64,000 bases of DNA from Streptomyces sp. 378 (GCF_030124145.1 NZ_JASKMS010000022.1:62001-126000); one strand, 5' to 3'. Counted from the first letter of the stretch, positions 1-9,160 are shown. The notes: a model not told the origin generated them from the sequence alone. Program-made: numbers and translations.

Positions 1-731
1 CCCCACCAGACGCCGTAGGGAGCGACGTCCTCACGGGTGGCGTTCTCCAGCTCCTCCACCGGCTTGCCGTCGTCGTTGTACGACGGCACGAACGCGATGT
101 TGCGGTACCAGCCGCCCTTCTTGCCCGCGTGCACACAATGGCCCGCCGTCCACACCAGGTTGGACTTGCCCGGGTGTGCCGGGTCCTTCACCACGGTCGC
201 CGAGCAGACGGCCGAGCCCGCGGGGGAGTCGAAGAACACCTTCCCGGCCGTGGCGTCGTTGGCGTGGTACGACGGCGGCACGGCCTGCGCCTCGACCGGC
301 TCCGGCGTCGGGTCGGTCACGCCCCGGTCACCGGAGAGGTCGCCCGCTTCGACACCCTGGTCGGGCTCCTCGGCCTCCCGCATGCGGTCCGGGTTCCACA
401 GGCCCTCGATGATCGGGTTGATGTATTCGTTGGCCTCGCGCAGCCAGTCGTCCCGGTCCCAGTTCTTCCAGGCGCCGTTCTTCCACTTGTCGATGTCGAT
501 CCCGTGCTCGCGGAGCCGGTCCCTGAGATCGGCCGGGATCCTGAACTTGCCGTCGTCGGAGGCCGTGGCGGACGCGGAGGCCTCACCGTCCGCCGTGGCG
601 TCGCCGGAATCGCAGGCCGTGGTGGTGAGCGCGAGCACCGAGGCGAGGGCCACGGCGGCCAGTACGGGGGAGTTCCTGCGGCGCGCCCTCCCCTTTCGAC
701 CGATGGTGGACCGCGGCCGTGTGGATCGCAT
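1..731 (-). CDS. Secreted lipoprotein with trypsin-like serine peptidase domain (C-terminus beyond window)
   Basis: Reading leftwards from the ATG at 731, about 243 codons are visible before the window edge. An Arg-rich N-terminus and a hydrophobic stretch lead to a lipobox-like LTTTAC with Cys40, so this looks like an exported lipoprotein. A long Asp/Glu/Lys/Trp-containing linker follows. Then comes a chymotrypsin-fold start with the catalytic His in TAGHC (His198) after NLVW. The Asp and Ser of the triad would lie outside the window. The family is the trypsin-like extracellular peptidases common in Streptomyces. It is transcribed divergently from the siderophore cassette. The substrate cannot be inferred. 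Confidence 0.8.
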   Translation of the reverse strand, partial: MRSTRPRSTIGRKGRARRRNSPVLAAVALASVLALTTTACDSGDATADGEASASATASDDGKFRIPADLRDRLREHGIDIDKWKNGAWKNWDRDDWLREANEYINPIIEGLWNPDRMREAEEPDQGVEAGDLSGDRGVTDPTPEPVEAQAVPPSYHANDATAGKVFFDSPAGSAVCSATVVKDPAHPGKSNLVWTAGHCVHAGKKGGWYRNIAFVPSYNDDGKPVEELENATREDVAPYGVWW

Positions 732-889
732 GATCTGACTCCCCCTGATGTGAAACGAACGTGGACGAACCGGCGCTTAGGCCCCGATTTCCGCTGACAC
801 TCGGGACGTTCGGGCCGCCTCACTGTGTCCGGGAACGGCACCACACACTATGCGGTGGCTGTGGGGGCGTTCCGACGGATCCGCAACAG

Positions 890-902
890 TTCCGTTACGG
901 AA
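890..902. promoter_or_regulatory. 13-bp perfect palindrome in divergent promoter region
   Basis: TTCCGTTACGGAA is a perfect inverted repeat (arms TTCCGT/ACGGAA, one central base). It lies between the divergent lipoprotein gene and the siderophore cassette, about 115 bp upstream of the aminotransferase GTG. It is not the usual actinobacterial iron box (TTAGGTTAGGCTCACCTAA type), and I found no iron box in the 732-1016 gap. It is a candidate operator of unknown protein. Confidence 0.35.
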
Positions 903-1016
903 AGGATCTTGAGGCAACCCGTAACCCGGTGAGTGATCCGAGGTTGGTAGCGGTGGGGAGCCTGCTGTCTGTGCGCGGTCTCCTGTGCCCGTGCCCAGTG
1001 GAAGGTCAGGGAAGTC

Positions 1017-2540
1017 GTGGCGGAATCCACCCAGGGGAGTTGTGCGTCAGAGGAGGCCGCTGTGGGGCGTACGCAGGTGACATACCCGGGTGGGGCCGGT
1101 GACACCGTGGCCACCGCGCTCCCCGCGGCACGTGCGACGCACGAGGGAGTCCCGCGCCGCCAGGCCGCACGCGAATCCGCCGCCCGCACCTACGCCCGTG
1201 CCCTGCCGATCGTGCCGGTGCGGGCCCGAGGGCTGACCATCGAGGGCGCGGACGGCCGCCGCTATCTGGACTGCCTCTCCGGTGCCGGCACACTCGCCCT
1301 CGGACACAACCACCCGGTCGTTCTGGAGGCCATCCGCAAGGTCCTCGACTCCGGCGCACCCCTGAGCGCTGTCGCCCTGGCGACACCCGTCAAAGACGCC
1401 TTCCTCGCCGAACTGTTCCGCACTCTGCCGCCGGGACTCGCCGACCGGGCGCGCGTACGGTTCTGCGGACCGGCCGACAGCGAAGCCGTCGAAACCGCCT
1501 TCGCGTTGGTCCGCGCGGCGACCGGGCGAAGCGGTCTCCTGGCCTTCACGGGCGCCGGTCGGGGAAGGACCATCGGGGCTGTCGAGGCCGCGTCCGTGCA
1601 CACCCGTGACGCGTGGGCCACCGGCCTGCCCTATCCGCAGGACTACCGATGCCCCTTCGGTGTAGGAGGAGAGCACGGTGCCGAGCTCGCCGCTCGTTGG
1701 ACCGAATCCCTCCTCGGCGCCCCCGGGACCGCGGTGCCGTTGCCCGGCGGGATGATCGTCGAGCCCGTCGAGTACGAGGGCGGCGTGATCCCCGCACCCG
1801 GCGCCTGGCTGCGGCGCATGCGACAGATCACCGCCGACCGGTCCATCCCTCTGATCGCCGACGAGATCCAGACGGGGGTGGGCCGGACCGGCGCCTTCTG
1901 GGCGGTGGAGCACAGCGGCGTGACCCCCGACGTGATGGTCCTCTCCAAAGCCATCGGCGGCAGCCTGCCGCTGTCCGTCGTCGTCTACCGCGACGACCTC
2001 CACACCGGGAAACCGGGCACCCCCGAGGACGCCTACCAGGGCAATCAACTCGCCATGGCCGCCGGCACGGCGACCCTCGCCCATGTCCGCCAGAACGCCC
2101 TCGCCGGACGGGCGGCAACCCTGGGGGCGCGCATGCTGGGCCAACTCCAGAACCTCGTGACCGAGTTCGCGTGCGTGGGGGACGTGCGGGGGAGGGGGCT
2201 GATGATCGGGCTTGAGCTGGTGGATCCGGAGCGGCAGCCCGAGGGGCCGTGCGCGGACGCGGGCGCAGAGGCAGGCGCGGGGGCGTCGGTGATGCCGGGC
2301 AGCGGACCCCTGGCCTTCCCCGCGGCTCCCGGATTCGCCGCCGCGGTCCAGCAGGAGTGCCTGCGGCGCGGCCTCATCGTAGGACTCGGGGGCCGTCACG
2401 CGAGCGTCGTGCAACTGCTGCCTCCCCTGACCATCACCGATGAACAAGCGACCGCTGTAGTGGACCGTCTGGCCGACGCGGTCCGTGCGGTCGCCCGCTG
2501 TCGCGGGGATGGCACGGCAGCCGCACCGTCAACACGGTGA
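1017..2540 (+). CDS. Class III PLP aminotransferase, diaminobutyrate--2-oxoglutarate type
   Basis: This 507-residue protein belongs to the class III PLP aminotransferases. Visible hallmarks are DCLSGAGTLALGHNHP near residue 85, the cofactor-binding DEIQTGVGRTG, and the Schiff-base lysine in LSKAIGG (about Lys311). It resembles the diaminobutyrate aminotransferases that supply L-2,4-diaminobutyrate to siderophore pathways. The GTG start is the first in frame; the N-terminal 50 residues are poorly conserved in look, so a later start is possible. The 3' part holds an Ala/Gly-rich insertion (PCADAGAEAGAGAS). It is the first gene of a three-gene cassette with an IucA/IucC synthetase and an acyltransferase, so its likely job is precursor supply. 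The exact amine product is inference. Confidence 0.8.
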   Translation: MAESTQGSCASEEAAVGRTQVTYPGGAGDTVATALPAARATHEGVPRRQAARESAARTYARALPIVPVRARGLTIEGADGRRYLDCLSGAGTLALGHNHPVVLEAIRKVLDSGAPLSAVALATPVKDAFLAELFRTLPPGLADRARVRFCGPADSEAVETAFALVRAATGRSGLLAFTGAGRGRTIGAVEAASVHTRDAWATGLPYPQDYRCPFGVGGEHGAELAARWTESLLGAPGTAVPLPGGMIVEPVEYEGGVIPAPGAWLRRMRQITADRSIPLIADEIQTGVGRTGAFWAVEHSGVTPDVMVLSKAIGGSLPLSVVVYRDDLHTGKPGTPEDAYQGNQLAMAAGTATLAHVRQNALAGRAATLGARMLGQLQNLVTEFACVGDVRGRGLMIGLELVDPERQPEGPCADAGAEAGAGASVMPGSGPLAFPAAPGFAAAVQQECLRRGLIVGLGGRHASVVQLLPPLTITDEQATAVVDRLADAVRAVARCRGDGTAAAPSTR

Positions 2541-2763
2541 GCCTCTCCGGCGTGACAACGCAGGCCCGCCAGGACCTTCCCCGCCAACACTCCCCTACGC
2601 CCAGGCCAGGCCGCCTGCCCACCGGCGTCCGCTGCCTGTGAGGCACCCAGGTGCCTGGGCGTCACGGGCCCGCACCTCACCTCCTTCGCACCCCCGTCCG
2701 CCGGGTGAAGCCCCTCGGCTCGCACCTCCCAACCGCTTCGTCCGACCCCCACGAGGACCTGCC

Positions 2764-4782
2764 TTGAACGTCACCCCCCACCCCGACGACCACGCGCCGA
2801 CGCCGGGACAAGGCTCCCCCGGCACCCGGAACCCGGGGTCGCCACCGCACCCGGGTGTCCCTCGTCAGCGACCGGCTGCGCGACCGGCCGGGGGGCCGCG
2901 TACAGGCCAGGGCAACGACCCTCTGGAACACGCCGATCCGCACACCGTCGCCCAGGCCGCCGGCGTGGAGAACCTGCTCCGCTGCTGGACGCGTGAGACC
3001 GACCAGCCCGCCCCGGTGGACGGCGTCCTCCACATCCCCCTTCCCGCCAGCGGCACCGCCCTCCTCGCCCCGGTCCGCTACTGGTCCCCGACGGGCTGGC
3101 ACCGCTTCGGCCCTGCCCGTCTCGCGGGTGCTCCCGCGTACGCCCCACCGGCCGACGCCGTCACGATCGCTGCGCTGCTCGCCAGGGAGACCTCCGCAGG
3201 CGGCTCTCCCACCAGCCGCACCCCCGGCCCCGGTTCCGGCCCAGGACCCGGACCCGGACCCGGACGCACGGACACCCCCAGTTCCCCCGGCGCCGACGGC
3301 CGTCACGGCGCGGAACTGGTCGCGGATGTCGCCGACTCGCTGCGACGTGTCGCCCGCTTCGTCACCGACCGCCAGGAACGCTCGGCCGACAGCCTCGACC
3401 TCTTCCTCTCCGCGGAACAGGCACTCGTCCTCGGGCACCCCCTGCACCCCGCCCCGAAGAGCCGCGAGGGCCTCTCCGACGCTGAAGCACTGCTGTACTC
3501 GCCCGAGTCACGCGGGTCCTTCCCGCTGCACTGGATGACTGTCGCACCCTCCGTCCTCGCCACCGACTCCTCCTGGACCGAACGCGGCCGCCCGGTCGAC
3601 GCACCCCGGCTCACCGCCCGCCTGACCGGGACCGGACCGGCACTGCCGGACGGGTATGCCCTGTTGCCCCTGCACCCCTGGCAGGCCCACGAGATCCGGC
3701 ACCGCCCGGAGGCCGCTGCCCTGCTCGACAGCGGACTGCTCCATGACCTCGGCACCCATGGCACTCCCTGGCACCCCACCTCCTCCGTACGCACTGTCTA
3801 CCGCGCCCATGCACCTGCGATGCTCAAGCTCTCACTGGGCCTGCGCATCACCAACTCCCGCCGCGAAAACCTCCGTAAGGAGCTCTATCGCGGAGTCGAG
3901 GTCCACCGCCTGCTCCGCGGCGGCCTCGCCCGGCAGTGGCGGGCCGCGCACCCGGGCTTCGACATCGTCAGGGACCCGGCGTGGCTCGCCGTCGACACCG
4001 AGGGCGGGGACCCGGTGCCCGGACTGGACGTGGTGATCCGCCACAACCCGTTCAGCCCTTCGGACGATGTCTCCTGCGTCGCCGGACTCGTCTCGCCGCA
4101 CCCACGCTCTCCGGCGCCGCCGGAGGGCGCACCGGGGCGCCCAGCTCGGCACGGTCCGACCTCGCGGTCCCGGCTGGCCGAGGTGGTCACGTCTCTCGCC
4201 CGCCGCACCGGCCGACCCCGCGGCGCCGTCGCCGCCGAGTGGTTCCTGCGCTACCTCGAGCACGTCGTACGCCCCGTCCTGTGGCTGGACGGTGAGGCCG
4301 GCATCGCCCTGGAAGCGCATCAGCAGAACACCCTGCTCCTGCTGGACGAGGACGGCTGGCCCACAGGCGGCCGATATCGAGACAACCAGGGGTACTACTT
4401 CCGCGAGTCCCGGCGTGCGGATCTCGATGCCCGGCTGCCCGGAATCGGGGAGCGGAGCGATACGTTCGTCGGCGACGAGGTCACCGACGAGCGACTCGTG
4501 TACTACCTGGCGGTCAACAACGTGTTCGGCCTGATCGGAGCGTTCGGCTCCCAGGGGCTGGCCGATGAGCGGCTGCTGCTCGCCGCCTTCCGGCGCTTCC
4601 TCCAAAACGTGGCCTCCGGTCCGGCCCGGTTGCGCGCCTCGCTGCCCGCGCGGCTGCTCGACTCACCCGTCCTGCGCTGCAAGGCCAACCTGCTGACCCG
4701 GCTGCACGGCCTCGACGAACTCGTCGGCCCGGTCGACACCCAGTCCGTCTACGTCACCATCGCCAACCCCCTGCACTGCTGA
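2764..4782 (+). CDS. NRPS-independent siderophore synthetase, IucA/IucC family
   Basis: IucA/IucC enzymes adenylate a carboxylate, typically citrate, and condense it with an amine or hydroxylamine. Family motifs are plain: GHPLHPAPKSREG, PLHPWQ, KLSLGLRITNSRREN, EAHQQNTLL and RDNQGYYF, followed by the C-terminal FhuF-like reductase-type region. I chose the TTG at 2764 (672 residues). It follows a purine-rich stretch, whereas the open frame upstream to 2485 overlaps the aminotransferase and has low-complexity Pro/Arg content. A start near 2900 is also possible. The gap to the aminotransferase is about 220 bp. Proline- and glycine-rich spacers (GPGSGPGPGPGPG) split the N-terminal domain. Confidence 0.85.
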   Translation: MNVTPHPDDHAPTPGQGSPGTRNPGSPPHPGVPRQRPAARPAGGPRTGQGNDPLEHADPHTVAQAAGVENLLRCWTRETDQPAPVDGVLHIPLPASGTALLAPVRYWSPTGWHRFGPARLAGAPAYAPPADAVTIAALLARETSAGGSPTSRTPGPGSGPGPGPGPGRTDTPSSPGADGRHGAELVADVADSLRRVARFVTDRQERSADSLDLFLSAEQALVLGHPLHPAPKSREGLSDAEALLYSPESRGSFPLHWMTVAPSVLATDSSWTERGRPVDAPRLTARLTGTGPALPDGYALLPLHPWQAHEIRHRPEAAALLDSGLLHDLGTHGTPWHPTSSVRTVYRAHAPAMLKLSLGLRITNSRRENLRKELYRGVEVHRLLRGGLARQWRAAHPGFDIVRDPAWLAVDTEGGDPVPGLDVVIRHNPFSPSDDVSCVAGLVSPHPRSPAPPEGAPGRPARHGPTSRSRLAEVVTSLARRTGRPRGAVAAEWFLRYLEHVVRPVLWLDGEAGIALEAHQQNTLLLLDEDGWPTGGRYRDNQGYYFRESRRADLDARLPGIGERSDTFVGDEVTDERLVYYLAVNNVFGLIGAFGSQGLADERLLLAAFRRFLQNVASGPARLRASLPARLLDSPVLRCKANLLTRLHGLDELVGPVDTQSVYVTIANPLHC

Positions 4783-4863
4783 TCCCTCTGATCGTCCCCT
4801 GCGCCCACGACTGACCTCCTTCATCTCTGAGGACATGCCCCCCTGTTCCGAGAGGAGCGTTCG

Positions 4864-5973
4864 GTGCCTCCTGCCGACCCGATCACCGAGAGCGGACCCG
4901 CCGTCCCCCGCACGGCCGACGTAACCCACGGCGTCGGCGTCGGCGCCGAGCCACATGCCGCCTCCGACGCCAGGCCGAGCGCCGCATACGAGGCTGAGTC
5001 AGGTGCCTGGACCGGTGTCGGTGCGGAGTCCGGCGCATACGCCCGAATCGGCACAGGCGCTTGCCCAGGTGGCCTCACCGCCGCCGGCGGCTTCGGTCGC
5101 GTCGACTCCCGCGGCGGAACCCACGCGGATCCCAGTGAGCCCGAGGCGGATGGGCACGGCGAGGACACCATGGATCTGAGGCTCCCCGACGAACTCACCG
5201 CTCTCGCCGCGAAAGACCCGCTCGACGGCCACACGGCTACGAGGCGGGACCAGAGCACGACGCAGCGGGTGCCTCGGTCGGACTCTGGTGGCGCGGTCGA
5301 TACCGGGGGCCTCGGTCGGAATCCGGCAATTCCGTCGGTGCCCGCCGTCTCCACCGCCGCGACCCGTGACCCGTGCCGACCCTCCTTCGTCCCGCGGCAC
5401 GAGGATCTCCTCGATGGTGTCGCCGACTGGGGCCCGGTCGACACACCAGCGGGCGTGTTCCACCTCGTCCCCGCACGCCTAGAGCGCGACCTCCCGCTCA
5501 TCAGCCGCTGGATGAACGACCCCGCGGCCGCGGCCTTCTGGGAGCTGTCCGGACCGCGGTCCGTGACCGAGGGCCATCTGTGCGCCCAGCTCGCCGGTGA
5601 CGGGCGCAGCGTGCCGTGCATCGGTGTGCTGGACGGAGCCCCGATGAGCTACTGGGAGATCTACCGGGCGGATCTGGACCCGCTGGCCCGTCACTACCCC
5701 GCCCGGCCTCACGACACGGGAGTCCACCTCCTGGTCGGCCCCATCGCCGACCGCGGACGCGGTCTCGGTGGTCTGCTGCTGCGGACCGTGGCCGATCTCG
5801 TTCTCGCGCGGCGGCCCTTCTGCGCACGCCTCATCGCCGAACCCGACATTCGCAACACCCCCTCCATCGCCGCTTTCCTGACCGCCGGCTTCCGGTTCTC
5901 CGCCGAGGTCGACCTGCCTGCAAAGCGGGTCGGCCTCATGGTGCGAGACCGGTCTCTCCGGCACGTGTTGTAG
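4864..5973 (+). CDS. IucB/RhbD-type GNAT acyltransferase with long disordered N-terminus
   Basis: Residues from about 195 to the end form the siderophore acetyltransferase domain known from IucB, RhbD and MbtK-type enzymes: FHLVPARLERDLPLISRWMNDP, MSYWEIYRADLDPLARHY, then GRGLGGLLLRTVADLV binding the acyl-CoA. Such enzymes acylate an N6- or N-hydroxylated amine. The GTG at 4864 has a clear AGAGGAG 7 nt upstream, which supports the long form of 369 residues even though the first 190 residues are low complexity (Ala/Gly/Asp/Ser). The gene closes the siderophore cassette, about 80 bp after the synthetase. No N-hydroxylase or decarboxylase gene accompanies it here. Confidence 0.8.
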   Translation: MPPADPITESGPAVPRTADVTHGVGVGAEPHAASDARPSAAYEAESGAWTGVGAESGAYARIGTGACPGGLTAAGGFGRVDSRGGTHADPSEPEADGHGEDTMDLRLPDELTALAAKDPLDGHTATRRDQSTTQRVPRSDSGGAVDTGGLGRNPAIPSVPAVSTAATRDPCRPSFVPRHEDLLDGVADWGPVDTPAGVFHLVPARLERDLPLISRWMNDPAAAAFWELSGPRSVTEGHLCAQLAGDGRSVPCIGVLDGAPMSYWEIYRADLDPLARHYPARPHDTGVHLLVGPIADRGRGLGGLLLRTVADLVLARRPFCARLIAEPDIRNTPSIAAFLTAGFRFSAEVDLPAKRVGLMVRDRSLRHVL

Positions 5974-6190
5974 CGCTTTGTCACTGCGCCGTCACTGATC
6001 GAACGCGGGCCGTGCCTCCGCAGTTCCCACCCGCGACCCGGAATTCCGGCAGCTCCGTCACGGCCTCGCTCAGGCAGCAGCAGTCCGGCCCCCACCACCC
6101 CACCCGCCGAGGAGCCCAGCTCTTGATCCCGTCCCCCGCCCTCGCCTTGATCGCCCGTTTGTCAGTGCAGGGTCGTAGGGTGGTCGGGCT

Positions 6191-8167
6191 ATGACGAAGC
6201 CCTCACTCCCCGAACTCCTGCACGCTGCCGTCACTGCCGTCGGCGGTACGGAGCGCCCCGGTCAGGTGGCCATGGCCGAAGCCGTCGAGGAAGCGATCGA
6301 CGACAGCTCCCACCTGCTGGTCCAGGCCGGCACCGGTACCGGCAAGTCGCTGGGTTACCTGGTGCCCGCGCTCGCGCACGGGGAGCGAGTGGTCGTCGCG
6401 ACCGCCACTCTGGCCCTGCAGCGCCAGCTGGTGGAGCGCGACCTGCCGAGAACGGTCGAGTCGCTGCACCCGCTGCTGCGCCGCCGCCCCGAGTTCGCGA
6501 TGCTGAAGGGCCGGTCGAACTACCTCTGCCTGCACCGGCTGCACGAGGGTGTCCCGCAGGACGAGGAAGAGGGTCTGTTCGACCAGTTCGAGGCCGCCGC
6601 ACCCACCAGCAAGCTGGGCCAGGACCTACTGCGGGTGCGCGACTGGGCCGACGAGACCGAGACCGGCGACCGTGACGACCTCACGCCCGGCATCTCGGAC
6701 CGTGCCTGGGCCCAGGTGTCGGTGTCGTCGAGGGAATGTCTGGGCGCATCGAAGTGCGCGTACGGCGCCGAGTGCTTCGCCGAGATGGCCCGCGAGCGGG
6801 CCAAGCTCGCCGAGGTCGTGGTCACCAACCACGCGTTGCTCGCCATCGACGCCATCGAGGGCGCCCCGGTTCTCCCGCAGCACGAGGTGCTGATCGTCGA
6901 CGAGGCGCACGAACTGGTCTCCCGGGTCACCGGAGTCGCCACGGGCGAACTCACCCCCGGCCAGGTCAACCGCGCGGTGCGCCGAGCCGCGAAACTCGTC
7001 AACGAGAAGGCCGCGGACCAGCTCCAGACCGCCGCCGAGGGTTTCGAGCGATTGATGGAGCTGGCGCTGCCGGGCCGCCTCGAAGAGATCCCGGAGGATC
7101 TCGGGTACGCCCTCATGGCGCTGCGTGACGCGTGCCGCACCGTCATCTCCGCGATCGGAACGACCCGCGACAAGTCCGTCCAGGACGAGGACGCCGTCCG
7201 CAAGCAGGCCCTCGCCTCCGTGGAGAACGTCCACGACGTGGCGGAGCGCATCACGAACGGCTCCGAGTGGGACGTGGTCTGGTACGAGCGCCACGACCGC
7301 TTCGGTGCCTCCCTGCGCGTCGCCCCCATGTCCGTCTCCGGGCTGTTGCGGGAGAAGCTCTTCGCGGACCGTTCCGTGATCCTGACGTCCGCGACACTGA
7401 AGCTGGGTGGCGACTTCAACGGAGTGGGCGCCTCCCTGGGGCTTGCCCCCGAGGGCACCGAGGGCGACGACGTACCGAAGTGGAAGGGCATCGACGTCGG
7501 CTCACCCTTCGACTACCGCAAGCAGGGCATCCTCTATGTCGCCAAGCACCTGGCCCGCCCGGCGCGGGACGGCGACCGCGCCGACATGCTGGACGAGCTC
7601 ACAGAACTGATCCAGGCGGCGGGCGGCCGCACCCTCGGCCTGTTCTCATCGATGCGGGGCGCCCAGCTGGCCGCCGAGGAGCTGCGTTCCCGGATCCCCG
7701 AGTTCCCGATCCTCCTCCAGGGCGAGGAGACGCTGGGCGAACTCATCAAGAACTTCTCCGCCGACCCGAAGACCTGTCTCTTCGGCACCCTGTCGCTCTG
7801 GCAGGGCGTGGATGTCCCGGGGCCCAGCTGCCAGCTGGTCGTCATGGACAAGATCCCGTTCCCGCGCCCGGACGACCCGCTGATGAGCGCCCGGCAGAAG
7901 GCCGTCGAGGACGCGGGCGGCAATGGCTTCATGGCGGTCGCCGCCACGCACGCCGCGCTCCTCATGGCTCAGGGCGCCGGCCGCCTCGTGAGGGCGTCGG
8001 GTGACCGCGGTGTGGTCGCCGTACTGGACCAGCGTCTCGCGACGGCCCGGTACGGCAGCTATCTGAAGGCGTCACTGCCCGACTTCTGGTTCACCACGGA
8101 CCGCAACCAGGTGCGCAAGTCGCTGGCGGCGATCGACGCGGTCGCCGGGCAGGCGGAAGACGGGTGA
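6191..8167 (+). CDS. DinG/XPD-like iron-sulphur ATP-dependent DNA helicase
   Basis: A 658-residue superfamily 2 helicase of the DinG/YoaA branch. Walker A is AGTGTGKS (residues 46-53) and the DEAH box is in IVDEAHEL (about residue 237). Between them sit the four-cysteine iron-sulphur candidates: Cys in NYLC (about 113) and three in ECLGASKCAYGAECF (about 183-197). The C-terminal motifs include FSSMRGAQ, LWQGVDVPG and QGAGRLVR with the arginine finger. The role is unwinding damaged or R-loop DNA. A TAGGGT box lies 9 nt before the ATG, so the transcript may be nearly leaderless. It sits upstream of the convergent lexA and shares a terminator with it. Confidence 0.88.
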   Translation: MTKPSLPELLHAAVTAVGGTERPGQVAMAEAVEEAIDDSSHLLVQAGTGTGKSLGYLVPALAHGERVVVATATLALQRQLVERDLPRTVESLHPLLRRRPEFAMLKGRSNYLCLHRLHEGVPQDEEEGLFDQFEAAAPTSKLGQDLLRVRDWADETETGDRDDLTPGISDRAWAQVSVSSRECLGASKCAYGAECFAEMARERAKLAEVVVTNHALLAIDAIEGAPVLPQHEVLIVDEAHELVSRVTGVATGELTPGQVNRAVRRAAKLVNEKAADQLQTAAEGFERLMELALPGRLEEIPEDLGYALMALRDACRTVISAIGTTRDKSVQDEDAVRKQALASVENVHDVAERITNGSEWDVVWYERHDRFGASLRVAPMSVSGLLREKLFADRSVILTSATLKLGGDFNGVGASLGLAPEGTEGDDVPKWKGIDVGSPFDYRKQGILYVAKHLARPARDGDRADMLDELTELIQAAGGRTLGLFSSMRGAQLAAEELRSRIPEFPILLQGEETLGELIKNFSADPKTCLFGTLSLWQGVDVPGPSCQLVVMDKIPFPRPDDPLMSARQKAVEDAGGNGFMAVAATHAALLMAQGAGRLVRASGDRGVVAVLDQRLATARYGSYLKASLPDFWFTTDRNQVRKSLAAIDAVAGQAEDG

Positions 8168-8206
8168 GGTGCGCGGTCGCCCGGCAGGCGGAAGACGGAT
8201 GAAGGT
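8138..8206 (+). repeat. Imperfect tandem duplication of the helicase 3' end
   Basis: The last about 25 bp of the helicase gene, its TGA and a few following bases (8138-8172) are repeated immediately downstream (8173-8206) with one substitution, one G-to-A change and a one-base insertion. The second copy lies after the stop and is untranslated. It looks like a small slippage duplication. Confidence 0.75.
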
Positions 8207-8301
8207 GCGGGGGAGGCTTGCGGAGCGGGAGCCAGACGCCGCCCCCTTGCCTGCCTCGCCACCTCGGTTGACGCGTCCGGCACTCGCCTCCAGACAGCGC
8301 A

Positions 8302-8335
8302 GGGCCCCGGAACCGGCGCAGGGGTTCCGGGGCCC
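8302..8335. terminator. Bidirectional terminator between the helicase gene and lexA
   Basis: A perfect 13-bp stem (GGGCCCCGGAACC and GGTTCCGGGGCCC) with an 8-nt loop lies between the convergent helicase and lexA genes. There is no U-tract, which is usual in Streptomyces. Confidence 0.8.
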
Positions 8336-8380
8336 GGTCTGAGGGCGGCCTCGCGGGCCGGCCTGACGCGGCGCGCGCTG

Positions 8381-9160
8381 TCAGACGCGCCGCAGGACGG
8401 CCACCACCTTGCCGAGGATGGTCGCGTCGTCGCCGGGGATGGGCTCGTAGGCCGCGTTGTGCGGCAGGAGCCAGACGTGCCCGTCCTCGCGCTTGAAGCG
8501 CTTGACGGTGGCTTCGCCGTCGAGCATCGCGGCCACGATGTCGCCGTTCTCGGCGACCGGCTGGCGGCGCACCGTGACCCAGTCGCCGTCGCAGATGGCG
8601 GCCTCGATCATCGAGTCACCGACGACCTTCAGGACGAACAGCTCACCGTCGCCCACGAGCTGGCGGGGGAGGGGGAAGACGTCCTCGACGGACTCCTCGG
8701 CGAGGATCGGGCCGCCGGCGGCGATCCGGCCGACCAGCGGCACGTACGACGCGGCCGGCTTGCCCGCGGTGTCTGTGGGCTGCACTGACGCCGCCTGGTC
8801 GGACCCGCGCACCTCGTAGGCGCGAGGGCGGTGCGGGTCACGGCGCAGGAAGCCCTTGCGCTCCAAGGCCATCAGCTGATGTGCGACGGAGGAGGTGCTG
8901 GAGAGGCCGACGGCCTGACCGATCTCCCGCATCGACGGCGGGTAGCCGCGTCGCTGCACGGAGTCCCTGATGACCTCGATCACGCGGCGCTGGCGATCGG
9001 TGAGTCCCGAGCTGTCCGCCCGGATGCCGGGAGGTCGGCCCGGCAGGGAGCGCTTGTGCCCCTCAGGGTTCGTGGCTTCGTTCATCGCATGCACCGGCTC
9101 CAGTCGGCCCTGGGAGCGGTCCTGGGCAGTAATGGCGGCACTGTCTGCGGTGGTGGTCAC
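8381..9160 (-). CDS. lexA: LexA, SOS-response repressor
   Basis: LexA binds SOS boxes and is inactivated by RecA-stimulated self-cleavage. The N-terminal winged helix is visible (LTDRQRRVIEVIRDSVQRRGYPPSMREIGQAVGLSS and on). The cleavage site Ala-Gly lies in VGRIAAGGP, the nucleophile serine in VVGDSMIEA, and the general-base lysine in GEATVKRF. The GTG at 9160 has AGAGGGG just upstream, giving 259 residues. An internal ATG at MNEATNPEG would give about 234 residues, close to the family's usual length, so the start is uncertain. An SOS box is present upstream, so autoregulation is expected. Confidence 0.93.
   Translation of the reverse strand: MTTTADSAAITAQDRSQGRLEPVHAMNEATNPEGHKRSLPGRPPGIRADSSGLTDRQRRVIEVIRDSVQRRGYPPSMREIGQAVGLSSTSSVAHQLMALERKGFLRRDPHRPRAYEVRGSDQAASVQPTDTAGKPAASYVPLVGRIAAGGPILAEESVEDVFPLPRQLVGDGELFVLKVVGDSMIEAAICDGDWVTVRRQPVAENGDIVAAMLDGEATVKRFKREDGHVWLLPHNAAYEPIPGDDATILGKVVAVLRRV

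Noticed and set aside
37..844. Several forward ORFs and one reverse ORF over the lipoprotein peptidase gene
   Set aside because: They are shadows. The minus-strand frame from 731 has a lipobox and a catalytic His motif.
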